From Nereocystis luetkeana (lineage: Eukaryota; Sar; Phaeophyceae; Laminariales; Laminariaceae), in the NCBI GenBank assembly GCA_031213475.1, contig JARUPZ010000013.1, positions 8,703,338 to 8,767,337 of the forward strand: DNA of 64,000 nt, written 5' to 3'. The position numbers were made by a program, and so were the translations under genes. A model generated the notes under the pieces. That model did not search any database. It was not told the origin of the DNA and saw only the letters and a program-made list of their open reading frames with translations. Positions within the stretch are counted from its first letter, which is position 1. Every line of letters begins with the position of its first letter. Below are positions 55,501 through 64,000 of this stretch, one piece after another.

Positions 55501-55848
55501 ATCTTGTGACTATAACCAAGTTTAAAGAGCCGCAAAGCCCTTTAACACAAATAACGGCCTCAGGGATAAACAACCAAACCGAAATCGCAAAGGCCATCAA
55601 AGGGAAATCCCCGAGAAAAACCCCTACCCTTGCTTTTTCACTGCGTGTTTGGTTGCCCGACCACTATTCCATGGCTAAAGTCCCCCCACGCTCATTCAGC
55701 GATGAAATAAGCGCAGTGTCCCCTAACGCCTAAGCATATAAATCGCTTCTATTGCGTCCTCAACAATTCAACGAAAATCGAACACAACAGAGAAGGCAAC
55801 TCCGCCTCCTCGGTTAAAACTGTAGGCTAGCCTACACGGCAAGACTAA

Positions 55849-57010
55849 ATCGAAAACCACGAGAACAAAACGGAAAAGAACCAACACGGCCTCTTCGGTT
55901 GAAACACTGGATAAATAAAATCGAAAACCACGAGAACAAAACGGAAAAGAACCAACACGGCCTCTTCGGTTGAAACACTGGATAAATAAAATCGAAAACC
56001 ACGAGAACAAAACGGAAAAGAACCAACACGGCCTCTTCGGTTGAAACACTGGATAAATAAAATCGAAAACCACGAGAACAAAACGGAAAAGAACCAACAC
56101 GGCCTCTTCGGTTGAAACACTGGATAAATAAAATCGAAAACCACGAGAACAAAACGGAAAAGAACCAACACGGCCTCTTCGGTTGAAACACTGGATAAAT
56201 AAAATCGAAAACCACGAGAACAAAACGGAAAAGAACCAACACGGCCTCTTCGGTTGAAACACTGGATAAATAAAATCGAAAACCACGAGAACAAAACGGA
56301 AAAGAACCAACACGGCCTCTTCGGTTGAAACACTGGATAAATAAAATCGAAAACCACGAGAACAAAACGGAAAAGAACCAACACGGCCTCTTCGGTTGAA
56401 ACACTGGATAAATAAAATCGAAAACCACGAGAACAAAACGGAAAAGAACCAACACGGCCTCTTCGGTTGAAACACTGGATAAATAAAATCGAAAACCACG
56501 AGAACTAAACGGAAAAGAACCAACACGGCCTCTTCGGTTGAAACACGAGATAAATAAAATCGAAAACCACGAGAACTTAAACGGAAAAGAACCAACACGG
56601 CCTCTTCGGTTGAAACACGAGATAAATAAAATCGAAAACCACGAGAACTTAAACGGAAAAGAACCAACACGGCCTCTTCGGTTGAAACACGAGATAAATA
56701 AAATCGAAAACCACGAGAACTAAACGGAAAAGAACCAACACGGCCTCTTCGGTTGAAACACTAGCTAAATAAAATCGAAAACCACGAGAACTAAACGGAA
56801 AAGAACCAACACGGCCTCTTCGGTTGAAACACGAGATGAATAATAAAATCGAAAACCACGAGAACTAAACGGAAAAGAACCAACACGGCCTCTTCGGTTG
56901 AAACACGACACACCAAAAGTAAGCAGAAACACTAGCTAAATAAAATCGAAAACCACGAGAATTAAACGGAAAAGAACCAACACGGCCTCTTCGGTTGAAA
57001 CACGACACAC
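55849..57010 (-). repeat. 71-bp tandem array in E3, about 16 units
   Basis: Units of 71 bp with GGCCTCTTCGGTTGAAACAC on the plus strand. The first ten from the LTR side look nearly identical, and those towards pol are more varied (GAACTTAAACGG, ACACGAGATAAATAAAATCG forms). This suggests recent growth at one end. All open frames here are repeat artefacts. Confidence 0.95.
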
Positions 57011-57154
57011 CAAAAGCAAGCAGAAACACTAGATGAATTAGAGAGATGTTTGCAGGGGAAGATCTTCGCAGGGGAAGGTCTTCGCAGGGGAGGATCCTCG
57101 CCGGAATTGCCGGATGAAGGAGCAGATCTTCGTCCATGCAGAGCGTGGACCGTT

Positions 57155-57660
57155 TCAGTCCTGCAGCCGTTCCATCTCGCGACGGGTCAGTTCTTCCCAG
57201 TTGTTATCGGTGTAGCGCACTCGCCAGTAGCGGTCTCTGTAATCGTACACTTGCCCCTGCAGTCGCAACCCACCGCCAAAGTCCTTCCAGATGGTAAACC
57301 CTATCGGAAACAGCGTCAAGGCTTCGCGACGACGAAGGGCGGGTGTACGAGGGGTGACTGAGACTGGGGTCGTGTCTTTAGTAGGGTCGGGGTTGTACAA
57401 GTGCCAGAGTGCGATGAAACCGTCCAACTGCAAGGGTGTAAAACTCTGTAACACGTCATTCCCAGTTCGCCATCCTGTCTCTACTCCCTCTCTCGATCTC
57501 CCCTTGTACTCCCATCTAGTGGTGCCGGAGGCAGTGGTCGATCTGCGGCAGGTCACGAGCGAGTCTAACACTGGCGAATTGACTCCTTCAACTGGCAGTT
57601 TGTAATCCGCGCCCCACGCATACTGTGCAAACTCGTCTGCTATCGAGTGTCTTAGTGTCA
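57155..57660 (-). pseudogene. E3 pol C-terminal extension, in frame with integrase past a UGA
   Basis: The frame continues from the integrase stop (PYHL, TGA at 57667-57665) as PLTLRHSIADEFAQYAWGAD, then KLPVEGVNSPVLDSLVTCRR and the block shared with E1 and E2, ending LTRREMERLQD. The UGA may be a mutation, a readthrough site, or the true end with a fossil behind it. Conservation of this protein in three copies argues that it was once translated. A role in target choice is inferred only. Confidence 0.6.
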
Positions 57661-57664
57661 GAGG

Positions 57665-59240
57665 TCAGAGGTGGTACGGCTTCACATCTGCGGTGGATAC
57701 ATTTCGGGTACGTTGTTTTCTGCCTCGCATCGTTACTTGTACGCTTAGGCCTGTCTGTAATACTTCCGTGACCCTCCAAGGGCCTGTGTAGTGGTCGTGC
57801 TGCAGCTTCTTCCCTCTGCTGTCGCGGTGTTTGCTGCTATCGGACTCGCGCACCAGCACGAGGCTACCCTTCTCAGCGATAACTCCGGCTGATGGTCTCG
57901 AGATGGCAGCGTTGGCTCGGGCCCGCGCCGTTACTCTTTGGCTGTCGCGCTTCTCGAGCGCCAGGCGGACTTCTCGGAGGTTCTGTCTGCGGCGCTCCAC
58001 GAAGTTGTCCAGGCCGCCGCTCTGATCTGTCTCTTCTGACAGGGGTACCAAAGAGTCTAAAGACGTGCGAGGCTTGCGACCGAACAACAACTCGAAAGGT
58101 GTCATGTTAGAAGGCAGTGACACGTCTGGTAGAGTGCGTTTGATCCATATTGCCGGTGATACGTACTCGTCCCACCTCTCGGGCCACGATCTACATAGCT
58201 CTGCATAGCTCCTGCAACCAACCTCCTAGTCTCTCTACCGAACCCTGTCCTCGCGGGTGGTCGGCTGGGCCGAACTTTATGTCCGCATTCATCCAACGGC
58301 ATAAGTGTGTCACTACTTCTGCTCTGAACTCTCTGCCGCCGTCGCAACGTACTGTCTTGGGTACACCGAACGTTAGGCACAGCTTGGTAAGCGCTCGTGC
58401 TACGCCTATTGCTTGCTTAGTTTCTAGAGGGATACCGAAAGGAAACTTGGAGGCTCGATCTACTACCAGCAGAACGTACTTGTTACCTGAAAGGGAAGGC
58501 GTGTCTATTTTCGGGATATCCATCTGTAGTTCATCCCACGGTTCTAGTGCGCGTCCGGGAAACATTGCGCCGCGTCTGCTGTTGGGTCGTTTACGTCTCC
58601 TGCACCCGCATGACAACACGTATTGTCGCGTGTCGCGAATGACTGAAGGCCAGTGAAAGTGCTCTTAAGACTAGCGCTGACGTGGCTCCTACTCCAGAGT
58701 GACCATGCAGAGTGTGTACCAACGCGAGTACATCGGCAACCATGGATTCGGGTATGGCTGGCAGGTTCCTACCTTTTCCGTCGGCAAACCTGATTACATC
58801 GTTCTCGTCTAGACTATACCCAGTCTCATCTACTTCCGCGGCGTTCGCATTGCTATCCTCCCGCAGACGCTTGCTAACCTGACCCGGATGAGCGTCGTTC
58901 CGTTGCCTTCTCGCGAGGGATGCCGGATTGGTGAGTACCTCGACCGCCCGATGGATGACCGGCGTCCTCCTACCCGGCGACAGCGGAACCTGCCCCCCTG
59001 CTGAAAGCACCTCTTTCAACAGCTCCATATAGCGGCTGGTCGACTCCTGACCCAGATGAGCGTCGTTCCGTTGCCTTCTCGCGAGGGATGCCGGATTGGT
59101 GAGTACCTCGACCGCCCGGTGGATGACCGGCGTCCTCCTACCCGACGACAGCGGAACCTGCCCCCCTGCTGAAAGCACTTCTTTCAACAGCTCCATATAG
59201 CGGCTGGTCGACTCCTTCAAGATCTGGTCGTTGGGCAGTA
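57665..59240 (-). pseudogene. E3 integrase and upstream linker (two frame changes)
   Basis: From the right: a linker (RPDALIVLPNDQILKESTSR) whose 168-bp unit (ELLKEVLSAGGQVPLS to NDAH.GQ) occurs twice; the zinc region (LVHTLHGHSGVGAT); a frame change at about 58665; the Cys pair in CGCRRRKRP; the catalytic core (MDIPKID, VRCDGGREF, GSVERLGGW); a second frame change near 58205; then NMTPFELLFGRKP and GPWRVTEVL. The D, D and E residues are in place. The same two frame changes in E2 mean that both copies come from a parent already carrying them. Confidence 0.85.
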
Positions 59241-59259
59241 CGATCAAGGCATCGGGGCG

Positions 59260-59520
59260 ATAGAGCAGAGCACGGACACGGCTTCCGAGCGAGCAAACGA
59301 CGGACGAGCAAGACGCCGGAGCGAGGAAATGCACGGCGTCGTAGCGGGGGAACGACACCGCGGGCGGCGGGCGAACAAGACACTGGAACGGGCTAACGCA
59401 CGGCGTCGGAGCGAGGGAGCGGCGCAGCGAGCGGCGGACAGGCAAGACACCGGAGCGAGGGAACGCACCGCGTCGGAGCAAGGGAGCGGTGCAGCAAGCT
59501 GTGGACGAGCAAGACACCGG
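59260..59520 (-). repeat. Degenerate 60-bp repeats in E3
   Basis: Blocks with GACGAGCAAGACGCCGGAGC, CACGGCGTCG and GAGCGAGG recur about four times. The frames running through them (Arg- and Ala-rich) are not recognised. Confidence 0.6.
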
Positions 59521-59971
59521 GACATGGGAGATGTCATGCCGTCGCAGGCTTCCGACGAACGCGTCGCCCTCCCCCCGTCAACGAGAATGGAAGCGAAAAA
59601 CGAGGCGAAGGGGAGGAAGAGAACTAGAGAGCCTAACAGTCAAGCAAAGGCAAAAAGACACATACATGTCAGTGCAAGATCCTCCTTGATGTGTCCTTTT
59701 CACGGCCAACATTTAAAGAGAAAACAACAAAGCGGTAAGGAACAAAGTAACTACGATGCACACGAACATACACAGCGAACACGGGACGCAGGTAAACTGC
59801 TGGACACATGCGACAGAGTACGGGTGTCAGTAAAGGTCATAGCCAGCGCAGTCGGGTGCACGGGCATGCGGGTTTGCAACAAACACACCAGCAAACAAAC
59901 GACCGAACTATCCACTTTAGCGAACAGAATAAACAACAAGATCAAACATGACAGCCACAAAACGGAAAAGG

Positions 59972-60046
59972 GTCTAATTAGTATAGTGGTCAGTACACCA
60001 CATTGTGGCTGTGGAAACCCGAGTTCGATTCTCGGATTGGACACCA
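59972..60046 (+). tRNA. tRNA-His(GUG) sequence with CCA, fused to the E3 5' LTR at the primer-binding site
   Basis: A full cloverleaf can be drawn. Acceptor GTCTAAT pairs with ATTGGAC with one G-T pair; the D stem is GTAT/GTAC; the anticodon stem is CCACA/TGTGG with loop TTGTGGC (GTG); the T stem is CCGAG/CTCGG with loop TTCGATT; discriminator A and CCA follow. The base before it (59971) is G, where mature tRNA-His carries its added G-1. CCA touches the LTR end TGAAACGG. On the element strand this is TGGTGTCCAATCC, the primer-binding site, extended over the whole tRNA. It has boxes A and B, so it might be transcribed, but its origin is most likely copying of the primer. Confidence 0.8.
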
Positions 60047-60486
60047 TGAAACGGAAAGCTGGCCGCCTGGGCTGAGGTCTTAAGTCATTGTCACAAGGCA
60101 ACACATGTAGGGTTCTGCAATAGTTGGTAGGAGTGGCAGCTGGGGACCCCAGGTTACCACTCAGAGACGCATAACCCAAAAGGGGCACATAAAGACGAGA
60201 CATGAATGACCGACCTCAGTGACAGAGCAGAGCTTAAGTCCGACCGAGTCGAGAGGTGCGCTCCTAGGTCTCCAGGAGAGTAGGGCGAGCTTGTGGTTCT
60301 TCTGTGAAGAGGCTCCAACTGGAGATGGCTAGATGGTAAGTGATTGCTTGTTCCGTGACCGTGGTGATGGTCGCGGGAACTGAGTGAGACGGAAGGGGGA
60401 TGAAACCTTCCGTCCGGAACGGAGCTACAATATGAAAACGCCTCTATGTCATCATAACTCCTGAGACGGTCAACCGAACCGTAACA
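60047..60486 (-). repeat. E3 5' LTR (440 bp)
   Basis: Partner of 55013-55452. It is followed by the target duplication ATAA and the rest of the LINE-B tail. Confidence 0.95.
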
Positions 60487-60665
60487 ATAATACTAGATAC
60501 GACAGGCACGACATACACATTCGATGAACTAGAGAAACAAGTGGAAACAACAATCAATAACAAAACAAAAACAAAGAAGACAAATCGAAAAAGAAAAAGA
60601 AGAAAAATGAGAGCAAAAACTAGAAGAAACAACCTGTCGTGCCCCCCCCCAGCAGCCTAGGTGGT
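60487..60665 (-). mobile_element. LINE-B 3' tail, right part (split by E3)
   Basis: Continues from 55012: ATACTAGATACGACAGGCAC and the A-rich stretch up to the C run at 60642, as in 2790-2960. Confidence 0.75.
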
Positions 60666-60955
60666 TAACACTTGAAAAAAAACGAGCTGGAAAAAAAAAT
60701 TAAAATAACAAAAACGCCACTGCTTGTAAACAGAGTAAGACTAAGAACCAAGGAAAAACACAAAAGGAACATAACAAAAGTTTCAAGAAGTCTTTTTCGG
60801 GGTCCGAGTTGTTCGGTTTCTCCAAAAAACTATCGGGCTAATACCGAAGTTTCGGGACTGTTGTAAAAAATTTGAAACCACTCGACCTTTTCAACTAAGG
60901 ACTAAGCAACGTAAACTTCTTTGTATTTAGGTCGAGTATTTCGTACCAGGTACAT
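60666..60955. other. No recognised gene
   Basis: A-rich sequence without support. A TACCAGGTA lies at 60944-60952, directly before NAE. Confidence 0.4.
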
Positions 60956-60957
60956 AT

Positions 60958-62222
60958 TTGTCCGTTCCCCTCGCTGCCTCGGCAAGGAATGCTGCGAGGC
61001 ATGCCCTATCAGGCTAATAGCGAGTGGGGTAGGTCTTTCTGGCGGGTGTAAGGCCGGACTCACCCTCAAGGAGTGATACCTTCTTGCTGCTGCCTGTGGC
61101 CGCGAGGCTCAGGCGGCAGTAGAGTTGGGTCGTACGTGGTGCGTCAGACACGGAGACCTACGATTCGCGCGTCTTTTTGAGGCAGCTGCGGCAGAGCAGC
61201 AATGCTCAATCGGGGTGTCCGTGCGCGGAGGCAGGCGCCACCACAGGCCACACTACGGCACAGTCAATTGCGCCGGTAGGAGGCTGGATTTGACGACGAG
61301 GGAGGAGGGAGACTGAGCGTCGACGTGCGGGGAAGAGACGGATTGACCTCCCCCTGCGCGAGAATTTTTATTTTCCGGATCAGAACCGCAAGTGCGAGGA
61401 GCATTTTGTTTTTCAGGATGACGGAGAAAGGGAAACGACTGGAAGGGAATGGCAACGAGTGCACGCGCAAAGGAGCGGGTGGATTGGGCCAAGGCGATGA
61501 TGCGGCCATGAAGAGCGGCAGGAAGACGGTGCATGGAGACCCATGATCTGCGCGAACACTATCATCACGAGAGAAGCAGTCATAGGTTGTTTTTTCCCTG
61601 GTATTGTGTTTTCACGAGGCAGAATAGTATCTACCGGTACTCGTTATAAACGTCGTCACTGGTCTTTGTAGTTTAACGAGTGGTATACCCTTCATGGGGA
61701 ATAACCTACGCAATTATCAGGGACGTGGTATCATAACTGTGCTGCAACTTTATTGCGTCAGACAGTCCAGGAAGAGATGGCGATGGTTGATATTCGTGTG
61801 GGAGTAAGGTTCGATTGCTCCTTTTTTCACTGCATACCCGCGAGTCTTCACTCTGACAACACTCCAGATAGCAGGCAGGCAGGTGTGTTCCTCTTTCGTT
61901 TTCACGACTACCGTGCGTTTCGTAGGGTGCAGGCAGCACTTCAGACAGCATCCGCTGTAGTCAGCAGCCACGAGTTGGTTAGTGGTGGGAACGGGGGTAC
62001 TCTTCTATCTATGTTATAGTTGAGAGGATATACCCGCGGCCATGTTAGTTCAGTTTTGCACATTGGTTTTATCTTGCGTGCGCTTTTTTCGTCTCGTGTA
62101 TTTTGAGGCAGCCGAATTTTCGATTTTTTTTGTTTTTCGGATCTTCCTAGGGCTCCAGCACCTTTGTGTGACCACGGTCTCCTTCGTCAGAGAGTTAATG
62201 TGAGAACAACAACAACAACAAT
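60958..62222 (+). mobile_element. NAE full-length copy
   Basis: Parallel to 27344-28613 from GTTCCCCTCGCTGCCTCGGC to GTTAATGTGAGAACAACAAC with an (AAC)n tail (62208-62221). Small indels scattered along it break every frame, which fits a non-coding element. Confidence 0.8.
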
Positions 62223-62238
62223 TTGCTCATTTCCAATG

Positions 62239-62580
62239 CCGGTCGCTTGGTAGGTGGTCCGCGTGCCTATCAAGATCATTTTCGTGGGTTCAAGTCTCAC
62301 CGAGTGCATGCTCGTGGGGGCTTTTTCTCGCATAAAAGAAATTGATTAGCGGAAAGCGCGAGAGAGTGAGTTAGCTACATTCGATGAACATCGACGAGCA
62401 GTGAGAATGCTGGACCCTATTGCGCGACAAAAAATAAGGACACGTACCGGGGGGGAGAAGGGATGGCATCTGTGACCACGGCTTGTCCAGATAATCGCCG
62501 AGGGTAAAACCTCCTACGAGTTAGGCTGTTGTGATGTGGGAGAGAGGGCAAGGGTACCAGTGATGATGATCCACAGAAGA
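62239..62580 (+). mobile_element. SINE2 (tRNA-like head, SINE1-like body)
   Basis: The head CCGGTCGCTTGGTAGGTGG has a box A-like TTGGTAGGTGG and a box B GGTTCAAGTCTC at tRNA spacing. The following body matches SINE1 in order (ATTCGATG...TCGACGAG, ACACGTACCG..GGGGAGAAG, TCTGTGACC, CGAGTTAGG, GGGAGAGAGGGC). The head therefore differs while the body is shared. It lies directly after the (AAC)n tail of NAE. Confidence 0.65.
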
Positions 62581-62839
62581 AGTGTGACACAGGTGTCTGT
62601 GCTTGGCCAAACTCAGACGCAGTTCGTGTGACTTCTCTTTTTTTATTAGCAGTGTTTGGCTTGCTCGAAGGGGGCAAGAGACGAGTGAGCAAGGAGGGGG
62701 GGTTGGACGCTGCTGCTTTCTGGGAAGACAGAAATATGATCTGTCTTAAACCGGCTGTATTGTACTGGCAAGGAGGCACGCGTCACCGTCAACTGGGGGC
62801 ACGCGCCACCCTCAACTTCTTCAAGCGTGCCATCCCGTA

Positions 62840-63125
62840 AAACCTCAAGTATGGAGGTACTCCTATGTAGTAGAACACCCGGTGAGTCCTGTATGAGGAT
62901 GCTATCTAGAGCAGCACCGGGAGAATCCTGTATGGGCTCACTATGGATGCTATGTAGTTATACCCCGGGAATTCTGTATAAACATAGTATCCTTTTCTGA
63001 GCATACTATGTAGCGAGATACCCCATGACTTCCATATATATGAGCATAGTACCCTGTATGAAGATACTATTCAGCGCAACGCCCCGTAAGCTCTGTATGA
63101 ACATAGTACATTCGTATATTTCTAT
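62840..63125 (+). repeat. Minisatellite of about 50 bp
   Basis: Six or so degenerate units with ATACTATGTAGCGAGATACC, CCCGTGA and TCTGTATGAACATAGTA. Confidence 0.7.
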
Positions 63126-63178
63126 CTCCTCGTATATTTCGATACTAGACGTACGTATCCATTCTACGACGACAACTA

Positions 63179-63283
63179 TTACGGGGGACCATAGTTAATA
63201 GGAATAAATATTATTAGTAAAAATGGTTAAATATATAGGTATTTATGTATACCATAGGTCCTATTAACTATGGTCCCCCGTAA
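63179..63283. mobile_element. TA-flanked palindromic MITE, 105 bp
   Basis: TTACGGGGGACCATAGTTAA with five further bases is a perfect inverted match to the right end. TA lies on both sides (63177-63178, 63284-63285). TA duplication and short perfect TIRs fit a Tc1/mariner-type MITE. Confidence 0.75.
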
Positions 63284-63289
63284 TATCTT

Positions 63290-64000
63290 ATTTGCCGACG
63301 GTTGGTCGATATACATACTGATGGTTGGTCTCTACCTGGTGTACTATAAACAAAGGGACTTTATCTCATTAGCCCACCCTGAATAGACGTAGATGCAGAT
63401 CCCACGACGATACAGAGATGGCTACTTAGACATCAGAAAATCGAAAGAGGGGGTCGAAGATACTGCTATTCAAACCCAACAGCAAAATGAGATCATAGAC
63501 CAACCCACACCTCGTAAATGAGGCTAAGATGCCTCTGGTAGGGATAGCGGTCTAGCTAGGGAAGGAAAACACAGGAAACGAAAGATAAGAAGAAATATAG
63601 AGACAAGAAGAAAGATCGCAATACCGAAATAACGAAAGACCCCAATATATAACGAAAGACCATCCCTGAAGAAAGGCAAACAGGAGGTGCAACAGCAAGA
63701 TAGGTACAATAACACTTTTTGTTGCGAATTGTGTCCTAGTGAAACACGCGGAACGTGAGGTGCTAGATGGAATCAACACACAAGGCGAACGCGTGTCCCA
63801 GACAGCGAACGCAGAGAGTATCCAGTCCCGAAACTAGTATTCGACCATCTAAGGCATTCCCCGACCATCAGCTACTGTTAACTGATCGGGCGGATGAATG
63901 GTGGTAGGGGGGGTGCATTGGCATTACGGAGTACACCGCGTGCCAGTCCTCCGGCCTGATGACGCTAAAGGCACCAGGATCCGTGGGTCGCGCTCCGTGA
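63290..64000. other. No recognised gene
   Basis: Short frames on the minus strand (63524-63779) are hydrophobic but match nothing I know. Confidence 0.4.

Larger units (their letters stand above)
55013..60486 (-). mobile_element. LTR retrotransposon E3 (Ty3/gypsy type, young, lacks gag to RT)
   Basis: Two 440-bp LTRs (55013-55452 and 60047-60486) look identical by eye, with target duplication ATAA at 55009-55012 and 60487-60490. Minus-strand order: 5' LTR, a full tRNA-His complement in primer-binding position, about 500 bp of non-coding DNA, degenerate repeats (59260-59520), an end-of-RNase H/integrase linker, integrase, C-terminal extension, 16 or so 71-bp units, hairpin, purine tract, 3' LTR. 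Gag, protease and RT are absent, so this copy must have been moved by another element's proteins. It sits inside a LINE-B tail. Confidence 0.9.

Noticed and set aside
55849-57010. CRISPR-like array
   Set aside because: The whole 71-bp unit is repeated without unique spacers, lies inside an LTR element, and the genome is eukaryotic. No cas genes are present.
220-60952. TACCWGGTA as a sequencing adapter, cloning junction or methylation site (CCWGG)
   Set aside because: The sites lie inside continuous repeats with matching sequence on both sides, and paralogue comparison shows a duplicated TA. That fits an insertion process better than a library artefact.

Overview
The window is eukaryotic nuclear DNA from a repeat-rich, gene-poor region. 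Evidence: tRNA-derived SINEs, non-LTR elements with a YADD reverse transcriptase, Ty3/gypsy-type LTR elements, a DIRS/Ngaro-type tyrosine-recombinase retroelement, several MITE types, and dense mini- and microsatellites. I see no rRNA gene, CRISPR array or bacterial operon, and no convincing intact host gene. The style of the elements fits a protist or alga (stramenopile-like), but the species cannot be told from sequence reading alone. Family names used below (SINE1, SINE2, LINE-A, LINE-B, NAE, R18, E1-E3) are my own labels.

Layout. 0-6 kb: a SINE1 copy, a CAGAAGTTCCGGG minisatellite, a LINE-B tail, a hAT transposase remnant and one copy of a 1.8-kb repeat (R18). 6-11 kb: an NAE element (non-autonomous, LINE-tailed) and two 5'-truncated LINE-A copies, one with a long open RT frame. 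11-16 kb: mostly unrecognised sequence with one TIR element, a hairpin and tandem repeats. 16.3-24.2 kb: one DIRS/Ngaro-like element with gag-like, RT/RNase H and tyrosine recombinase frames, direct repeats B1 and B2, and a 278-bp satellite between them. 24.8-30.3 kb: NAE copies, three palindromic TTAA MITEs, a LINE-A tail and SINE1. 31-35 kb: an acidic ORF pair and a decayed LINE-B copy. 35.6-37.2 kb: a large inverted repeat. 37.3-45.7 kb: two further R18 copies, the second split by LTR element E1. 47-50 kb: a second acidic ORF, a TAAGACG array, SINE1 and a LINE-B tail. 50.3-60.5 kb: LTR elements E2 and E3. 61-64 kb: NAE, a second SINE type, a minisatellite and a TA-flanked MITE.

The elements depend on and interrupt one another. 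NAE shares its 3' end with LINE-A, as expected of a parasite using the LINE machinery. E3 sits inside a LINE-B tail, E1 inside an R18 copy, and both insertions have clean 4-bp target duplications. E2 and E3 carry the same integrase frameshifts, so they were probably mobilised in trans.

Three observations stand out. (1) The palindrome TACCWGGTA occurs about 25 times, where about 0.5 is expected by chance. Comparison of paralogous repeats shows that at two sites it is a 7-bp insertion (CCTGG plus a duplicated TA), like an excision scar. (2) E3 carries a complete tRNA-His(GUG) sequence including CCA, fused to its LTR exactly at the primer-binding site. (3) The 3' region of each LTR element contains a 71-bp tandem array of 9 to 16 units.
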